Below are positions 8,308 to 17,040 of a stretch of 64,000 bases of DNA, one piece after another (the first letter of the stretch is position 1; each line of letters starts with the position of its first letter). The stretch is from contig NZ_BMND01000002.1 in the NCBI RefSeq assembly GCF_014646275.1, positions 248,001 through 312,000 of the forward strand. Reading direction: 5' to 3'. The position numbers and the translations under genes are program-made. Source of the stretch: Streptomyces kronopolitis. GTDB taxonomy: Bacteria; Actinomycetota; Actinomycetes; Streptomycetales; Streptomycetaceae. The notes beneath the pieces were generated by a model. It was not told where the DNA came from and did not search any database. It was given only the letters and a program-made list of their open reading frames with translations.

Positions 8308-9393
8308 TCAGGCCAGCGCGGCCGCCCGTACGCACAGCACATCCGGCAGATGCGAGGCGAGCTGCTGCCAGCTGTCGCCGTCGTCCGCGCTGGCGTAGAC
8401 CTCGCCGTTGCGGTTGCCGAAATACACCCCGGCGGGATCGCTGTCATCGACGCACAGGGCGTCCCGGAGCACCGTGCCGTAGTGGTCCTCCGCCGGCAGG
8501 CCGTGGATCAGTGGCTCCCAGCTTCCGCCGGCGTCACCGGTGCGGTAGACCCGGCACTGGTTTCCGGCCGGCACCCGGTCGATGTCGGCGGTGATCGGGA
8601 AGAGGTAGGCGACATCTCCCGTGTGCGGATGCGCGGCCACGGCGAAGCCGAAGTCGGAGGGCAGCCCGGCGCCGATGTCCTGCCAGGTCGCGCCCGCGTC
8701 GTCGCTGCGGTAGACGCCCCAGTGGTTCTGCAGATACAGCCGGTCGGGGTCGACCGGGTCCCGAGCGATCTTGTGGACGCACTGGCCGAACTCCGGATGC
8801 TGATCCGGCAGGAAGACCGCCTTCACGCCCTTGTTCGACGGGGTCCAGCTGGCGCCCCCGTCGCGGGTGCGGAAGACCCCCGCGGTCGAGACGGCGACGG
8901 TGACCGCGTCGGCGTCCCGCGGGTCGGTGAGCACGGTGTGCACGGCGAGACCGCCGCCGCCCGGCACCCACTTCTCCCGGCTGGGGTGGTCCCACAGCTC
9001 CCGGATCAGCTCGAAGGTCTCGCCGCCGTCCTCGGAGCGGAACAGGCCGCCGGGCTCGGTGCCCGCGTAGACCACGTCGGGGGCGGCGGGCCCGGCCGGA
9101 TGCAGCTGCCACACCCGCTCCAGCGAAGTCCCGGTGTGCTTCGGGTACTTCACCGCGGGGCGGGCGGGCTCCTGCCAGGTCTCGCCCAGATCGTCGGAGT
9201 GGAACACCGACGGGCCCCAGTGGGCGCTGTCGGCGCCGGCCAGCAGCCGGGGCGTCGCCCGCCGGGTGTCGATGCCGAGGGAGTACACCGCCTGGGCGGG
9301 GAAATGCGGTGCGCTCAGCTCCCAGCTGCCGTGCCGTCGACGGCCGAGGAACAGCCCCTTGCGGGTGCCCACCGCGAGGAGTACGTCAGTCAT
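8308..9393 (-). CDS. BNR/exo-alpha-sialidase-like beta-propeller protein
   Basis: 361 residues made of repeated blades, each with an Asp-box-like motif (S-D-D-x-G-x-T-W), for example FHSDDLGETW, FRSEDGGETF, FRTRDGGASW, YRSDDAGATW and ASADDGDSW. Such propellers occur in sialidases, photosystem II assembly factor Ycf48 and many proteins of unknown function. No signal peptide is seen, so it is probably cytoplasmic. The start at 9393 follows GGAGGTG; an upstream in-frame ATG adds 14 residues without a ribosome site. Sialidase catalytic residues cannot be assigned. Confidence 0.75.
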   Translation of the reverse strand: MTDVLLAVGTRKGLFLGRRRHGSWELSAPHFPAQAVYSLGIDTRRATPRLLAGADSAHWGPSVFHSDDLGETWQEPARPAVKYPKHTGTSLERVWQLHPAGPAAPDVVYAGTEPGGLFRSEDGGETFELIRELWDHPSREKWVPGGGGLAVHTVLTDPRDADAVTVAVSTAGVFRTRDGGASWTPSNKGVKAVFLPDQHPEFGQCVHKIARDPVDPDRLYLQNHWGVYRSDDAGATWQDIGAGLPSDFGFAVAAHPHTGDVAYLFPITADIDRVPAGNQCRVYRTGDAGGSWEPLIHGLPAEDHYGTVLRDALCVDDSDPAGVYFGNRNGEVYASADDGDSWQQLASHLPDVLCVRAAALA

Positions 9394-9563
9394 GCCGGAA
9401 CACCTCCGGGACGCCGTTGTCTCAGACAGTGGCAAGTCTGCACCCGACCACTGACAATGGCGCCCCGGTGTCTGTCCCCGCAGGTCACACGGTGTGCCAC
9501 CGGCTCCCGGCCCGGGCGCCGCGCACCCTTCCGCCGGGGGGATCGCACACCCTCCCGCCGCTC

Positions 9564-10667
9564 TCAGGCGGACCGGAGGTACTGCGGCGGCACGGCGATC
9601 GGCGCGTCCAGCTCCCGTGCCGCCTGTCGCGCGAAGCTGGGGTTGCGCAGGAGTTCCCGGCCGAGCAGCACGGCGTCGGCCTGGCCGTCCGCGAGGATCT
9701 TCTCCGCCTGCCGCGGCTCGGTGATCAGACCGACCGCGCCCACCGCCAGACCGCTCTCCTTGCGCACCCGCTCCGCGAACGGCACCTGGTAGCCGGGCCC
9801 GGTGGCGATCTTCGCGTCCGGTGCGTTGCCGCCCGTGGAGGTGTCCAGCAGATCGATGCCGCGCTCGCGCAGGTCACGGGCGAAGCGCACGGTGTCGTCG
9901 GCGGTCCAGCCCTCGCGCGGGTCGCTCTCGTCCTCGGTGAGCCAGTCGGTCGCCGAGATCCGGAAGAAGACCGGCAGTTCGTCGGGCCACACCTCGCGCA
10001 CGGCGTCCACGACCTCCCGCGCGAAGCGGGTGCGGTTCTCGTACGAACCGCCGTACCCGTCGGTGCGCCGGTTGGTGAACGGCGAGAGGAACTCATTGAT
10101 CAGGTAGCCGTGGGCGCCGTGGATCTCGATCACCTCGAAGCCCGCGGCCAGCGCCCGCCGCGCGGCGGCGGCGAACTGCGCGACGATCTCCCCGATCTGC
10201 GCCACGGACAGCTCCGCGGGCGCCTGGTAGCCCTCGGCGAACGGCACCGGGCTCGGTGCGACCGGCTCCCAGCCGTGGCGCTGACCGGGGAGGATCGGCC
10301 CGCCGCGGTTCACCCAGCCGCGCTCGGTGGACGCCTTCCGGCCTGCGTGGGCGATCTGGATTCCCGGAGTCGTCCCCTGCTCCTTGAGGAAGCCGGTGAT
10401 GCGCCGGAACGCCTCGGTTTGGGTGTCGTTCCACAGCCCGAGGTCGTACGGGCTGATGCGGCCCTCGGGGCTCACCGCGGTCGCCTCGACGAGGATCAGG
10501 CCGGTGCCGCCCACCGCCCGCGCGGCCAGATGCTGGAAGTGCCAGTCCCCGGGCGCGCCCGTCTCCGGACCCTCGGGGGCCGCGGAGTACTGGCACATGG
10601 GTGCCATCCAGAGGCGGTTCGGGACGGTCAGCGAGCGGAGGGAGAGGGGCTCGAACAGTGCACTCAC
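9564..10667 (-). CDS. Old yellow enzyme, YqjM/NamA-type NADH:flavin oxidoreductase
   Basis: 367-residue FMN-dependent ene-reductase of the OYE family, reducing activated C=C bonds with NAD(P)H. The YqjM-class cysteine lies in MAPMCQYSA, the substrate-binding histidines in EIHGAHGYL, and the flavin-binding FLSPFTNRRTDGYGGS follows. The gene is divergent from an ArsR-type regulator; two copies of TACGA-N6-TCGTA lie between them over a TTGACA -35 box for this gene. This suggests induction by an electrophile or other stress sensed by that regulator. Confidence 0.93.
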   Translation of the reverse strand: MSALFEPLSLRSLTVPNRLWMAPMCQYSAAPEGPETGAPGDWHFQHLAARAVGGTGLILVEATAVSPEGRISPYDLGLWNDTQTEAFRRITGFLKEQGTTPGIQIAHAGRKASTERGWVNRGGPILPGQRHGWEPVAPSPVPFAEGYQAPAELSVAQIGEIVAQFAAAARRALAAGFEVIEIHGAHGYLINEFLSPFTNRRTDGYGGSYENRTRFAREVVDAVREVWPDELPVFFRISATDWLTEDESDPREGWTADDTVRFARDLRERGIDLLDTSTGGNAPDAKIATGPGYQVPFAERVRKESGLAVGAVGLITEPRQAEKILADGQADAVLLGRELLRNPSFARQAARELDAPIAVPPQYLRSA

Positions 10668-10718
10668 AGCAGACTCCTGTGCCTGGGAAGGAGTGGGTCC
10701 GGTCGGATCCAGCAGTCA

Positions 10719-10768
10719 TACGATAAGCGTCGTACTACGGTGGATGTCAAACTACGACGCTTCTCGTA
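10719..10768. promoter_or_regulatory. Twin TACGA-N6-TCGTA operators in a divergent promoter
   Basis: Two palindromes, 10719-10734 (core TAAGCG) and 10753-10768 (core CGCTTC), are themselves mirror images over 15 bp with one mismatch, 34 bp centre to centre. A leftward TTGACA (complement of 10745-10750) for the OYE gene and a rightward TACAAT (10767-10772) for the regulator overlap them. This is a strong candidate ArsR-type binding region. Confidence 0.75.
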
Positions 10769-10825
10769 CAATGAACCGGCGGGCGGCACACCAGCCGAGC
10801 CCCGCAGAGTGAGTCAGGAGCCGTC

Positions 10826-11197
10826 ATGCCGACCGATACGACCTCCGCGCGCGCCCCGTCGGGCCCCCGGTCGCTGGAGCACCCGGACCGGGCGGACATC
10901 CGGCTGGCCGAGGTGCTGCACGCGCTGGCCGACCCGATGCGCCTGCGGATCGTCCGCGCGCTGGCGGCCGCCGAGGGCGAGCTGAACTGCGCGGACATCG
11001 AACTCCCGGTCAGCAAGTCGACCTGCACCCACCACTTCCGGGTGCTGCGCGAGCACGGCGTCATCCGCCAGCTCTACCGGGGCACGGCCAAGATGAACGG
11101 GCTGCGCCGGGAGGATCTGGAGGAGCTCTTCCCCGGGCTGATCGACGGCGTGCTGCGGGCGGCGGCCCTCCAGGCCGGCCGCCTCGGCGAGGAGTGA
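10826..11197 (+). CDS. ArsR-type winged-helix transcriptional regulator
   Basis: 123 residues with the ArsR winged helix: LAEVLHALADPMRLRIVRALAA, recognition region KSTCTHHFRVLREHGVI and wing residues IRQLYRGTAK. It has two cysteines (in NCAD and STCTHH) that could serve as redox or metal ligands, though no full CVC metal site is seen. It is divergent from the old yellow enzyme and presumably represses both genes through the twin palindromes between them. Confidence 0.88.
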   Translation: MPTDTTSARAPSGPRSLEHPDRADIRLAEVLHALADPMRLRIVRALAAAEGELNCADIELPVSKSTCTHHFRVLREHGVIRQLYRGTAKMNGLRREDLEELFPGLIDGVLRAAALQAGRLGEE

Positions 11198-11237
11198 GCG
11201 GCCCGGCCCGGTGATCCCGGGCGGCCCGCCCGGCGGC

Positions 11238-12611
11238 TCAGCCCGTCGCCTGCGCCGCCTCCAACAGCCCCGCCCAGTCCGGCAGCTTGACCGTGCCCCG
11301 CCCCAGGTCGCGACCCCACGCGGCCTCGGCGGCCTCGATCGCCAGCCACCCCGGCCAGGGCACCGGCCGCTGCCCCGCCCGCACCAGCGCCGCCACCGGA
11401 TCCCCGGCCGTGCTCCGCCCCGTCAGCTCGGCGGCGTCCGCCAGCAGCGAGGACGCGGTCTCCTTCGCGCACGGCCGGTTGGTGCCGATCACGCCCGTGG
11501 GCCCGCGCTTGATCCAGCCCGCCACGTAGACACCGGGGAGCGGCGCCCCGTCCCGCAGCACCCGGCCGGCCAGATGCGGAACCGTCCCGGTGCTCTCGTC
11601 GAACGGCAGGCCCGGCTGCGGCGTCCCCCGGTAGCCGACCGAACGCAGCACCAACTGCCCCTCGATGTCCTCGTATTCGCCGGTCCCGGCGACCCCGCCG
11701 CGGCCGTCCGGCGAGGTCCGCTCGAACCGCACCCCGCGCACCCCCGCGGCATCCCCGAGCACCTCGTCCGGCCGCAGGAAGAACCGCAGATGGATGCGGC
11801 GCCGGGCCCGGGCGGCGGATCCCGCGCCCGCCGCTCCGGCCGCCGTGCGCTCCGCCCAGCCGCGCAGTACCTCGATGTTCCGCCGCACCGCCGCGGGCAG
11901 CGCGCCCGGATCCCGGTAGGCCGGATCCAGCGCCAGCTCCCCGGGCCGGACGCACACCTCCGTGTCCGGCAGGGAGCCCAGCTCCCGCAGCTCCTTGGTG
12001 GTGAACTTGGCCTGCGAGGGGCCCCGCCTGCCGACCATCCAGACGTCCTCGACGCGGCTGTCCGCGAGCGCGCCGAGCGGGCCCTGCGGCATGTCGGTGA
12101 GGGCCAGCTCCGCGGCGCCGCGCGAGAGCATCCGCGCCACGTCCACCGCCACATTCCCCACGCCGATCACGATCGCGGACCGCGCCGCGAGGGTGAAGCG
12201 GACCGCGGCCGCGTCCGGATGCGCGCTGTACCAGGCGACGAACTCGGTCGCCGGATGGCTGCCGGGCAGCTCCTCGCCGGGGATGCCGAGCCGCCGGTCG
12301 GTGGCGGCGCCCACGCAGAAGACCACCGCGTCGAAGATCTCCCGCAGCTCCTCGACGCCCAGCCCGGGCGCCCCCGCCTCGACATTGCCCAGGAAGTGCA
12401 CCCCGGGATGCTCCAGGACCGTCCGCAGGGTGCTCTGCAGCGATTTGATCTTCTCGTGGTCCGGCGCGACGCCGTAGCGGACCAGGCCGTACGGGCAGGG
12501 CAGCCGGTCCAGGACGTAGACCTCCAGGTCCGGCACCGCCTGCTGCTCGATCAGGGACTGGGCGGTGTAGACGCCGCTGGGTCCCGAACCGATCACTGCG
12601 ACACGAAGCAC
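11238..12611 (-). CDS. fprA: FprA-type ferredoxin/adrenodoxin-NADP reductase
   Basis: 457 residues. The FAD-binding Rossmann motif GSGPSGVYTAQSL is at residues about 8-20, the characteristic CPYGLVRYGVAPDHEKIKS follows, and the NADPH-binding fold GVGNVAVDVARML starts near residue 150. C-terminal GVYVAGWIKRGPTGVIGTN is diagnostic of the adrenodoxin reductase/FprA group. It passes electrons between NADPH and ferredoxins, and in this genus often serves cytochromes P450; three P450 genes occur later in the window, though none is adjacent. Transcribed alone. Confidence 0.92.
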   Translation of the reverse strand: MLRVAVIGSGPSGVYTAQSLIEQQAVPDLEVYVLDRLPCPYGLVRYGVAPDHEKIKSLQSTLRTVLEHPGVHFLGNVEAGAPGLGVEELREIFDAVVFCVGAATDRRLGIPGEELPGSHPATEFVAWYSAHPDAAAVRFTLAARSAIVIGVGNVAVDVARMLSRGAAELALTDMPQGPLGALADSRVEDVWMVGRRGPSQAKFTTKELRELGSLPDTEVCVRPGELALDPAYRDPGALPAAVRRNIEVLRGWAERTAAGAAGAGSAARARRRIHLRFFLRPDEVLGDAAGVRGVRFERTSPDGRGGVAGTGEYEDIEGQLVLRSVGYRGTPQPGLPFDESTGTVPHLAGRVLRDGAPLPGVYVAGWIKRGPTGVIGTNRPCAKETASSLLADAAELTGRSTAGDPVAALVRAGQRPVPWPGWLAIEAAEAAWGRDLGRGTVKLPDWAGLLEAAQATG

Positions 12612-12747
12612 GGGTGGCTCCTTCCGCGGGATACCCCCAGGGTCGCACCGGCGGGCACGTGGCGGGAGATGCGCTATCGGGGTTGCTCCCGGTGGGATGA
12701 GCGTGCCGCGCTACTGGGCCGGGTGAGCTGGAGGCTAGGTTTTCAAT

Positions 12748-13818
12748 GTGTCGGAAAGTGACTTTTATACCGTTAATCACCGATATGAAGCCCAGGACGC
12801 GCCACTGGAGTGGCCCACATGGGAGGTGCGGGCACACGGCTCCGCCGCGCCCCCCGCCGAGCCCGCCACCTCGTACGATCCGGCCGGCTCCGAGGGGCCG
12901 GGGTGCTCACCGCCGCGACTCGACCCGCTGGGCCCGTGGTGCAGCGCCCGGCTGACCTTCGCCGACGGCGCCCGGATCGATGTCCTGGTGACGGTCTCCG
13001 ACGAACACCTCACCGTCGAGGACGTGCGGGCCGACCCGCCGCTGACCCTGGCCGGACTGGCCGCCCTGGCCCGCTGGATCGAAGGCCCCCTGGACGACAC
13101 CTTCCGGGCGGCCACCGGGCGTCCGCAGAAGGCCCGCTCCGCACCCCGCCAGCCCGGCCCGGTGGCCGTCCCGGCGGCGGGGGACACGGCCGACGGGACG
13201 CCGCTGCCGGACGGGCCGGACGCGGGGCACGCGGGCGGCACGGCGACCCGGCCGGTGTCCGACCCGCGGCCGCTGTCGCCGCAGCAACCGGCGCCCTCGC
13301 AGCAGCCGGTGGACGGCCCGCTGCCGGACCGCACGCCGGACACCGTGGGTGCCGGGGCGGGGGAGGGCCCGGCACCCACCGTCACGGAAGCGGCGCCGGT
13401 GGAGGCGCCGGCGGTGGCGCCGGCGATGGCGATCGGCACGGTGACCGGCGAGGACGCGGCCGACCCGACGGCGACGGGCACCGGCACCGGGGCATCAGCC
13501 GACACCTCCGCCGACACTCCCTCCGATGCCTCCGCAGAGACTCCCTGCGACACCACCGCCGAGCCCTCGACCGCGCCACCCGCCGGGGCACCCGCCGAGC
13601 TGTCCTCCGTGCCGGCCCGCTCCGCCCTCCTCTCCCGGTCGCGGTCCGGTGCGCGCCGCAGGATCGCCGCCGACGCCTACCGCCAGGCGCAGCGGGACGG
13701 GCACGATCCCGTACTCGCCGTCATGCAGGCCACCGGCCGCAACCGCCGGAGGTCGCTGCGGCTGATCGCCGGCGCTCGCGACGAGGGCCTGCTGGCACCA
13801 CGCCACAACAAGCGCTAG
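12748..13818 (+). CDS. DUF6214-like protein with long low-complexity middle
   Basis: 356 residues in three parts: an N-terminal module (EWPTWEVRAHG.. FADGARIDVLVTVSDEHLTVEDVRADPPLTLAGLAALARWIEGPL), a Pro/Ala/Thr-rich disordered stretch of about 170 residues, and a basic C-terminal helix-turn-helix-like module (IAADAYRQAQRDGHDPVLAVMQATGRNRRRSLRLIAGARDEG). I recall this two-ended arrangement as DUF6214, a Streptomyces family of unknown function; the C-terminus could bind nucleic acid. The start is the GTG at 12748, with GGAGG about 13 bases upstream. Divergent from fprA. Confidence 0.65.
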   Translation: MSESDFYTVNHRYEAQDAPLEWPTWEVRAHGSAAPPAEPATSYDPAGSEGPGCSPPRLDPLGPWCSARLTFADGARIDVLVTVSDEHLTVEDVRADPPLTLAGLAALARWIEGPLDDTFRAATGRPQKARSAPRQPGPVAVPAAGDTADGTPLPDGPDAGHAGGTATRPVSDPRPLSPQQPAPSQQPVDGPLPDRTPDTVGAGAGEGPAPTVTEAAPVEAPAVAPAMAIGTVTGEDAADPTATGTGTGASADTSADTPSDASAETPCDTTAEPSTAPPAGAPAELSSVPARSALLSRSRSGARRRIAADAYRQAQRDGHDPVLAVMQATGRNRRRSLRLIAGARDEGLLAPRHNKR

Positions 13819-13921
13819 CGACGCGACGCCAGGACGCTCAACCGGACTTCCCGAGAGCCGTTTTGGGCCTGCGCGGCAGCCCGTGCATCACCCGCCGGCC
13901 CGGCGCCCCACCGCCGAGCGG

Positions 13922-13998
13922 CCGTCCATACACCGGCCACCCAAGCGCCGACTACCCGTCCACCGGCCGTCCCTGCACCGGCTACCCGTCCACCGGCC
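13922..13998. repeat. 30-bp imperfect tandem repeat at the 3' end of the TetR gene
   Basis: The 17-mer CTACCCGTCCACCGGCC occurs at 13952 and 13982, exactly 30 bp apart, with a third degenerate copy before 13952. The copy at 13982 includes the TetR stop codon, so the end of that gene has been tandemly duplicated downstream. Confidence 0.6.
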
Positions 13999-14629
13999 CC
14001 CGCGCGCGTGACGCCGGCGGTGGCTCCTCGTCGGCCGGGAAGCCCAACTCCCAGCCCAGTCCGTAGCGTTGGAACAGCTCGGCCCGCAGGAAAGCGCGCG
14101 GCGTCGGTGCTCCCGGCAGCAGCATCGGCACCACCGCGCCCATCAGCAGGGCCCTCAGCAGCGGATAGTCGGTATCGGGAGCCGGTGAGCCGTACGCCAC
14201 GACCGTCTCGCGCAGCAGCTGCGCCAGCCGTTGCTGCTCGGGGCACCGGATGAACCCCTCGGCCGTCAGGATGCCCGCCATGTGCGTCCGCATCAGCAAC
14301 GGGCGGTCATGTGCGAGGCCGAGGACGGCGTCGACAGCCCGGGCCAACCGCTCGCGTCCGGCGTCCGGTCCGCCCGGCCGCGGCTCCCGCTCCAGCGCTT
14401 CCCGCAGGGTCAGATGCATCAGCCGGTGCACGGCCGACTGGAAGAGCTGGCGTTTTCCGGGGAAGTAATAGGAGATCAACCCCCGTGCGGTGCCCGCACG
14501 TTGGGCGATGTCGCCGAGTGTCGTGGTCTCGTAGCCGCGCTCGCCCACCAGCTCGACGGTCGCCTGGAGCAGCCGCTCGCGGGAGCGCCGCCGCAATTGT
14601 TCATTGACCGAGGCGCTGCGGGGGGACAT
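13982..14629 (-). CDS. TetR-family transcriptional regulator
   Basis: 215 residues. The N-terminal helix-turn-helix runs RERLLQATVELVGERGYETTTLGDIAQRAG then RGLISYYFPGKRQLF, near residues 17-62. The C-terminal ligand domain is of undetermined class. The start is the ATG at 14629, with AGGAG seven bases upstream. A perfect TGGCT-GCG-AGCCA palindrome lies 20 bp before the start next to a TATATT -10 box, consistent with autorepression. The putP gene upstream on the same strand is a possible target, but a hairpin separates the two. Confidence 0.9.
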   Translation of the reverse strand: MSPRSASVNEQLRRRSRERLLQATVELVGERGYETTTLGDIAQRAGTARGLISYYFPGKRQLFQSAVHRLMHLTLREALEREPRPGGPDAGRERLARAVDAVLGLAHDRPLLMRTHMAGILTAEGFIRCPEQQRLAQLLRETVVAYGSPAPDTDYPLLRALLMGAVVPMLLPGAPTPRAFLRAELFQRYGLGWELGFPADEEPPPASRARGPVDG

Positions 14630-14648
14630 CCTGTACTCCTGCGTTGAC

Positions 14649-14666
14649 TGGCTGCGAGCCAATATA
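14649..14666 (-). promoter_or_regulatory. TetR promoter: TATATT -10 box abutting TGGCTGCGAGCCA
   Basis: The palindrome occupies 14649-14661 and the leftward -10 box TATATT is the complement of 14661-14666. The palindrome would cover the transcription start, as expected of an autorepressor operator. Confidence 0.55.
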
Positions 14667-14766
14667 CTCAGGACGACTTCGGATATCTGTCCAGGCAGAA
14701 ATCCGGTCAAGCTGCCCGGTTCGGGCGACGCGGGGGATCGCCCGAATCGGGCGTGGGCGAGGCGAA

Positions 14767-14810
14767 GGCGGCCTGCTCGACCTGCGTTGTGGCAGGTAGA
14801 ACAGGCCGCC
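14767..14810 (-). terminator. Long two-part hairpin after putP
   Basis: GGCGGCCTG pairs with CAGGCCGCC and, inside a 4-nt internal loop, ACCTGC pairs with GCAGGT. It lies about 160 bp past the putP stop and before the TetR promoter. It would separate the two leftward units. Confidence 0.55.
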
Positions 14811-14968
14811 CGGGCCAGGCGCCCGCGCCGGGGAGCCCGCCCCGCCGGACGGCTGCCGAGCCTTCACCGAGCGCCTGTCGCACTCTTCCTGACGTGAAAC
14901 GACCGGTGGCCCGAGCCCCGGCACGGGCCCCGCCCGGTACGCCCGCCGGGCCGGACCGCTCCGGGGGC

Positions 14969-16495
14969 TCAGCCGACCGGCACCGCCGTGGCGTTCTGCC
15001 GCTCCATCGAGCCCGACCAGACGCGTCGCGGCGGACGGCCGACGAACCTTCCGAAGAGCAGCGCCGCCGCGGTGGCCGCGAGGACCCCGGGCACCATCTC
15101 GTAGATCCCCGACTGGAGCGGCCCGAGGAGCGGGTCGATCTGCTTCCACAGCAGGACGGTGACCGCGCCCGTCACGATGCCCGCCATCGCCCCGGCCCGC
15201 GTCATCCGCGGCCAGTAGAGCGACAGCAGGATCACCGGGCCGAAGGCGGCGCCGAACCCCGCCCAGGCGTACGCGACGATGTCCAGCACGGCGCCGCCGC
15301 TGAGCGCGATGACGTAGGCGACCACGGCGACGGCCACCACGGTCGCGCGGGCCGTCAGCACCAGCACGGCGTCCGAGGCCTGCCGTCTGACGAACGCCCG
15401 GAAGAAGTCCTCGGTGAGCGCCATCGCGGAGACCAGCAGCTGGCTGTCGGCGGTGGACTTGATGGCGGCGAGCACGCCCAGCAGCAGGAGCCCGGCGATC
15501 CAGGGGTTGACCAGCTGGGTGCAGAGCGCGATGAAGACCGTCTCGGGGTTCTCCAGCGGCTGGTCGAGCGAGGCGATCCCCACCAGGCCCACGAGCGAGG
15601 CCCCGGCCAGGCAGACGACCACCCAACTCACCCCGATCCGGCGGGCCTTGGTGATGTCGCGGGTGCTGCGGATGCTCATGAAGCGGACCAGGATGTGGGG
15701 CTGGCCGAAATAGCCCAGGCCCCAGGCGAGCAGCGAGACCACCGCCACGGTGCCGAGCGGGTGCCCGGACGTCCAACGGCTGCCGTCGAAACCGGCCTTG
15801 GCCCCCATGTCCAGCAGCGCGGCGCTCTTGTGCGTGAGCACCCCGTGCAGTGCGCCGAACCCGCCCAGCAGCCCGACGCCGATGGCCGGGAGGGCGACTG
15901 CCGCGCCGAACATCACCGTGGCCTGCACCGAGTGCGTCAGGCTCACCGCACGGAAGCCGCCCAGGACGGTGTAGACGACGATCACCACGGCGAAGACGGT
16001 GAGCGCGAACTCGAAGCCGCCGCCGAAGATGCCCTCGAACAGCACCCCGCCGGCCAGGAGTCCGCTCGCCACATAGACGGTGAAGAACACCACGGTGACG
16101 GTCGCCGAGAGCAGCCGCAGCATCCGGCTGCCGTCCTCGAACCGCTCCTCCAGGTAGGCCGACAGCGTCTTGGCGTCCCCGGCCAGCTCGGTGTACGTGC
16201 GCAGCCGCGGGGCGACCAGCAGCCAGTTGAGATACGTGCCGAGGGCCAGGCCGACCGCTATCCACGTCGCGCCGATGCCGGCCGCGTAGACGGCACCCGG
16301 CAGCCCCAGGAACAGCCAGCCGGACATGTCGCTGGCCCCCGCGGACAGCGCCGCGACGGTCGCGCTCAACCGGCGCCCGCCCAGCGCGAAATCGGAGAAC
16401 GTCAAGGTGTCCTGATACGTCCAGAAGCCCACGGCCACCATGGCGAGCAGGAATATCCCAAATGTGATCATGACCGGTACGATCAGGTGTGTCAC
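14969..16495 (-). CDS. putP: Sodium/proline symporter
   Basis: 508-residue member of the sodium:solute symporter family with about 13 membrane helices. The PutP hallmarks are present: FALGGRRLSATVAALSAGASDMSGWLFLGLPG (helices 1-2 with sodium-site residues), GFRAVSLTHSVQA and LGYFGQPHILVRFM. It couples sodium entry to proline uptake. The start is the GTG at 16495, five bases after GGGAG. It appears to be a single-gene unit ending in the hairpin at 14767-14810. Confidence 0.92.
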   Translation of the reverse strand: MTHLIVPVMITFGIFLLAMVAVGFWTYQDTLTFSDFALGGRRLSATVAALSAGASDMSGWLFLGLPGAVYAAGIGATWIAVGLALGTYLNWLLVAPRLRTYTELAGDAKTLSAYLEERFEDGSRMLRLLSATVTVVFFTVYVASGLLAGGVLFEGIFGGGFEFALTVFAVVIVVYTVLGGFRAVSLTHSVQATVMFGAAVALPAIGVGLLGGFGALHGVLTHKSAALLDMGAKAGFDGSRWTSGHPLGTVAVVSLLAWGLGYFGQPHILVRFMSIRSTRDITKARRIGVSWVVVCLAGASLVGLVGIASLDQPLENPETVFIALCTQLVNPWIAGLLLLGVLAAIKSTADSQLLVSAMALTEDFFRAFVRRQASDAVLVLTARATVVAVAVVAYVIALSGGAVLDIVAYAWAGFGAAFGPVILLSLYWPRMTRAGAMAGIVTGAVTVLLWKQIDPLLGPLQSGIYEMVPGVLAATAAALLFGRFVGRPPRRVWSGSMERQNATAVPVG

Positions 16496-17040
16496 CACTG
16501 CTCCCTCGATGCAGGCGCTGCCATGTCGTGCACGGGCCCCCGATGGGGGATCCCACGAGGAAGTCCCGGGGCGGGAAGGCTCCGGCGCGAGCAGACGATA
16601 CGGACCAGCCGCCGGGAGCGGCACCCTTTTGGCAGATGTCCGTGGCAATCGCCGTTTCGCCGTCCCCGCAGGCCCGGGGCGGGTGCGGGGCTCAGGACCC
16701 TACCGTGGAACGGCCCTGCGGAACGCCAACTCCTGTTGTGTGACCACTACTTGAGACGGCGGGTCGACGCGCCGGGTCCGGCCCCGGAACAGCTCGTGCC
16801 GGTTTCGGCGCCTACGGGGGAGGGGCGCGGCCGACGGGGCGGGGCGCGCCGGTACGGCGCGCGGGGGCGCGGTCGATCAGGCGGTCAAGGGGCTTTGCCG
16901 GACCGGCAAAGGGCGCGTGCGTGCCGCGCCGGGCCGGGTGGCGGCAGCCGGCGCCCGCTTCAGGAGGCAGCGTCACCCGTCCGGCCATAGCGTGAAGAGA
17001 CGGGCCGAAGCGTCCGCGCGATCACAAGGGGTGATGGGCA
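16496..17040. other. Gene-free 545-bp interval between divergent putP and Asp23 genes
   Basis: No convincing coding sequence; short frames here lack ribosome sites and family motifs. It contains the putP promoter side, a very GC-rich central stretch and the 19-bp palindrome at 16893-16911. Confidence 0.5.
16893..16911. promoter_or_regulatory. Perfect 19-bp palindrome CTTTGCCGG-A-CCGGCAAAG
   Basis: Nine-base arms around a single central A, about 130 bp upstream of the Asp23 gene. The one-base centre suits a protein-binding operator better than an RNA hairpin. The binding protein is unknown. Confidence 0.5.
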
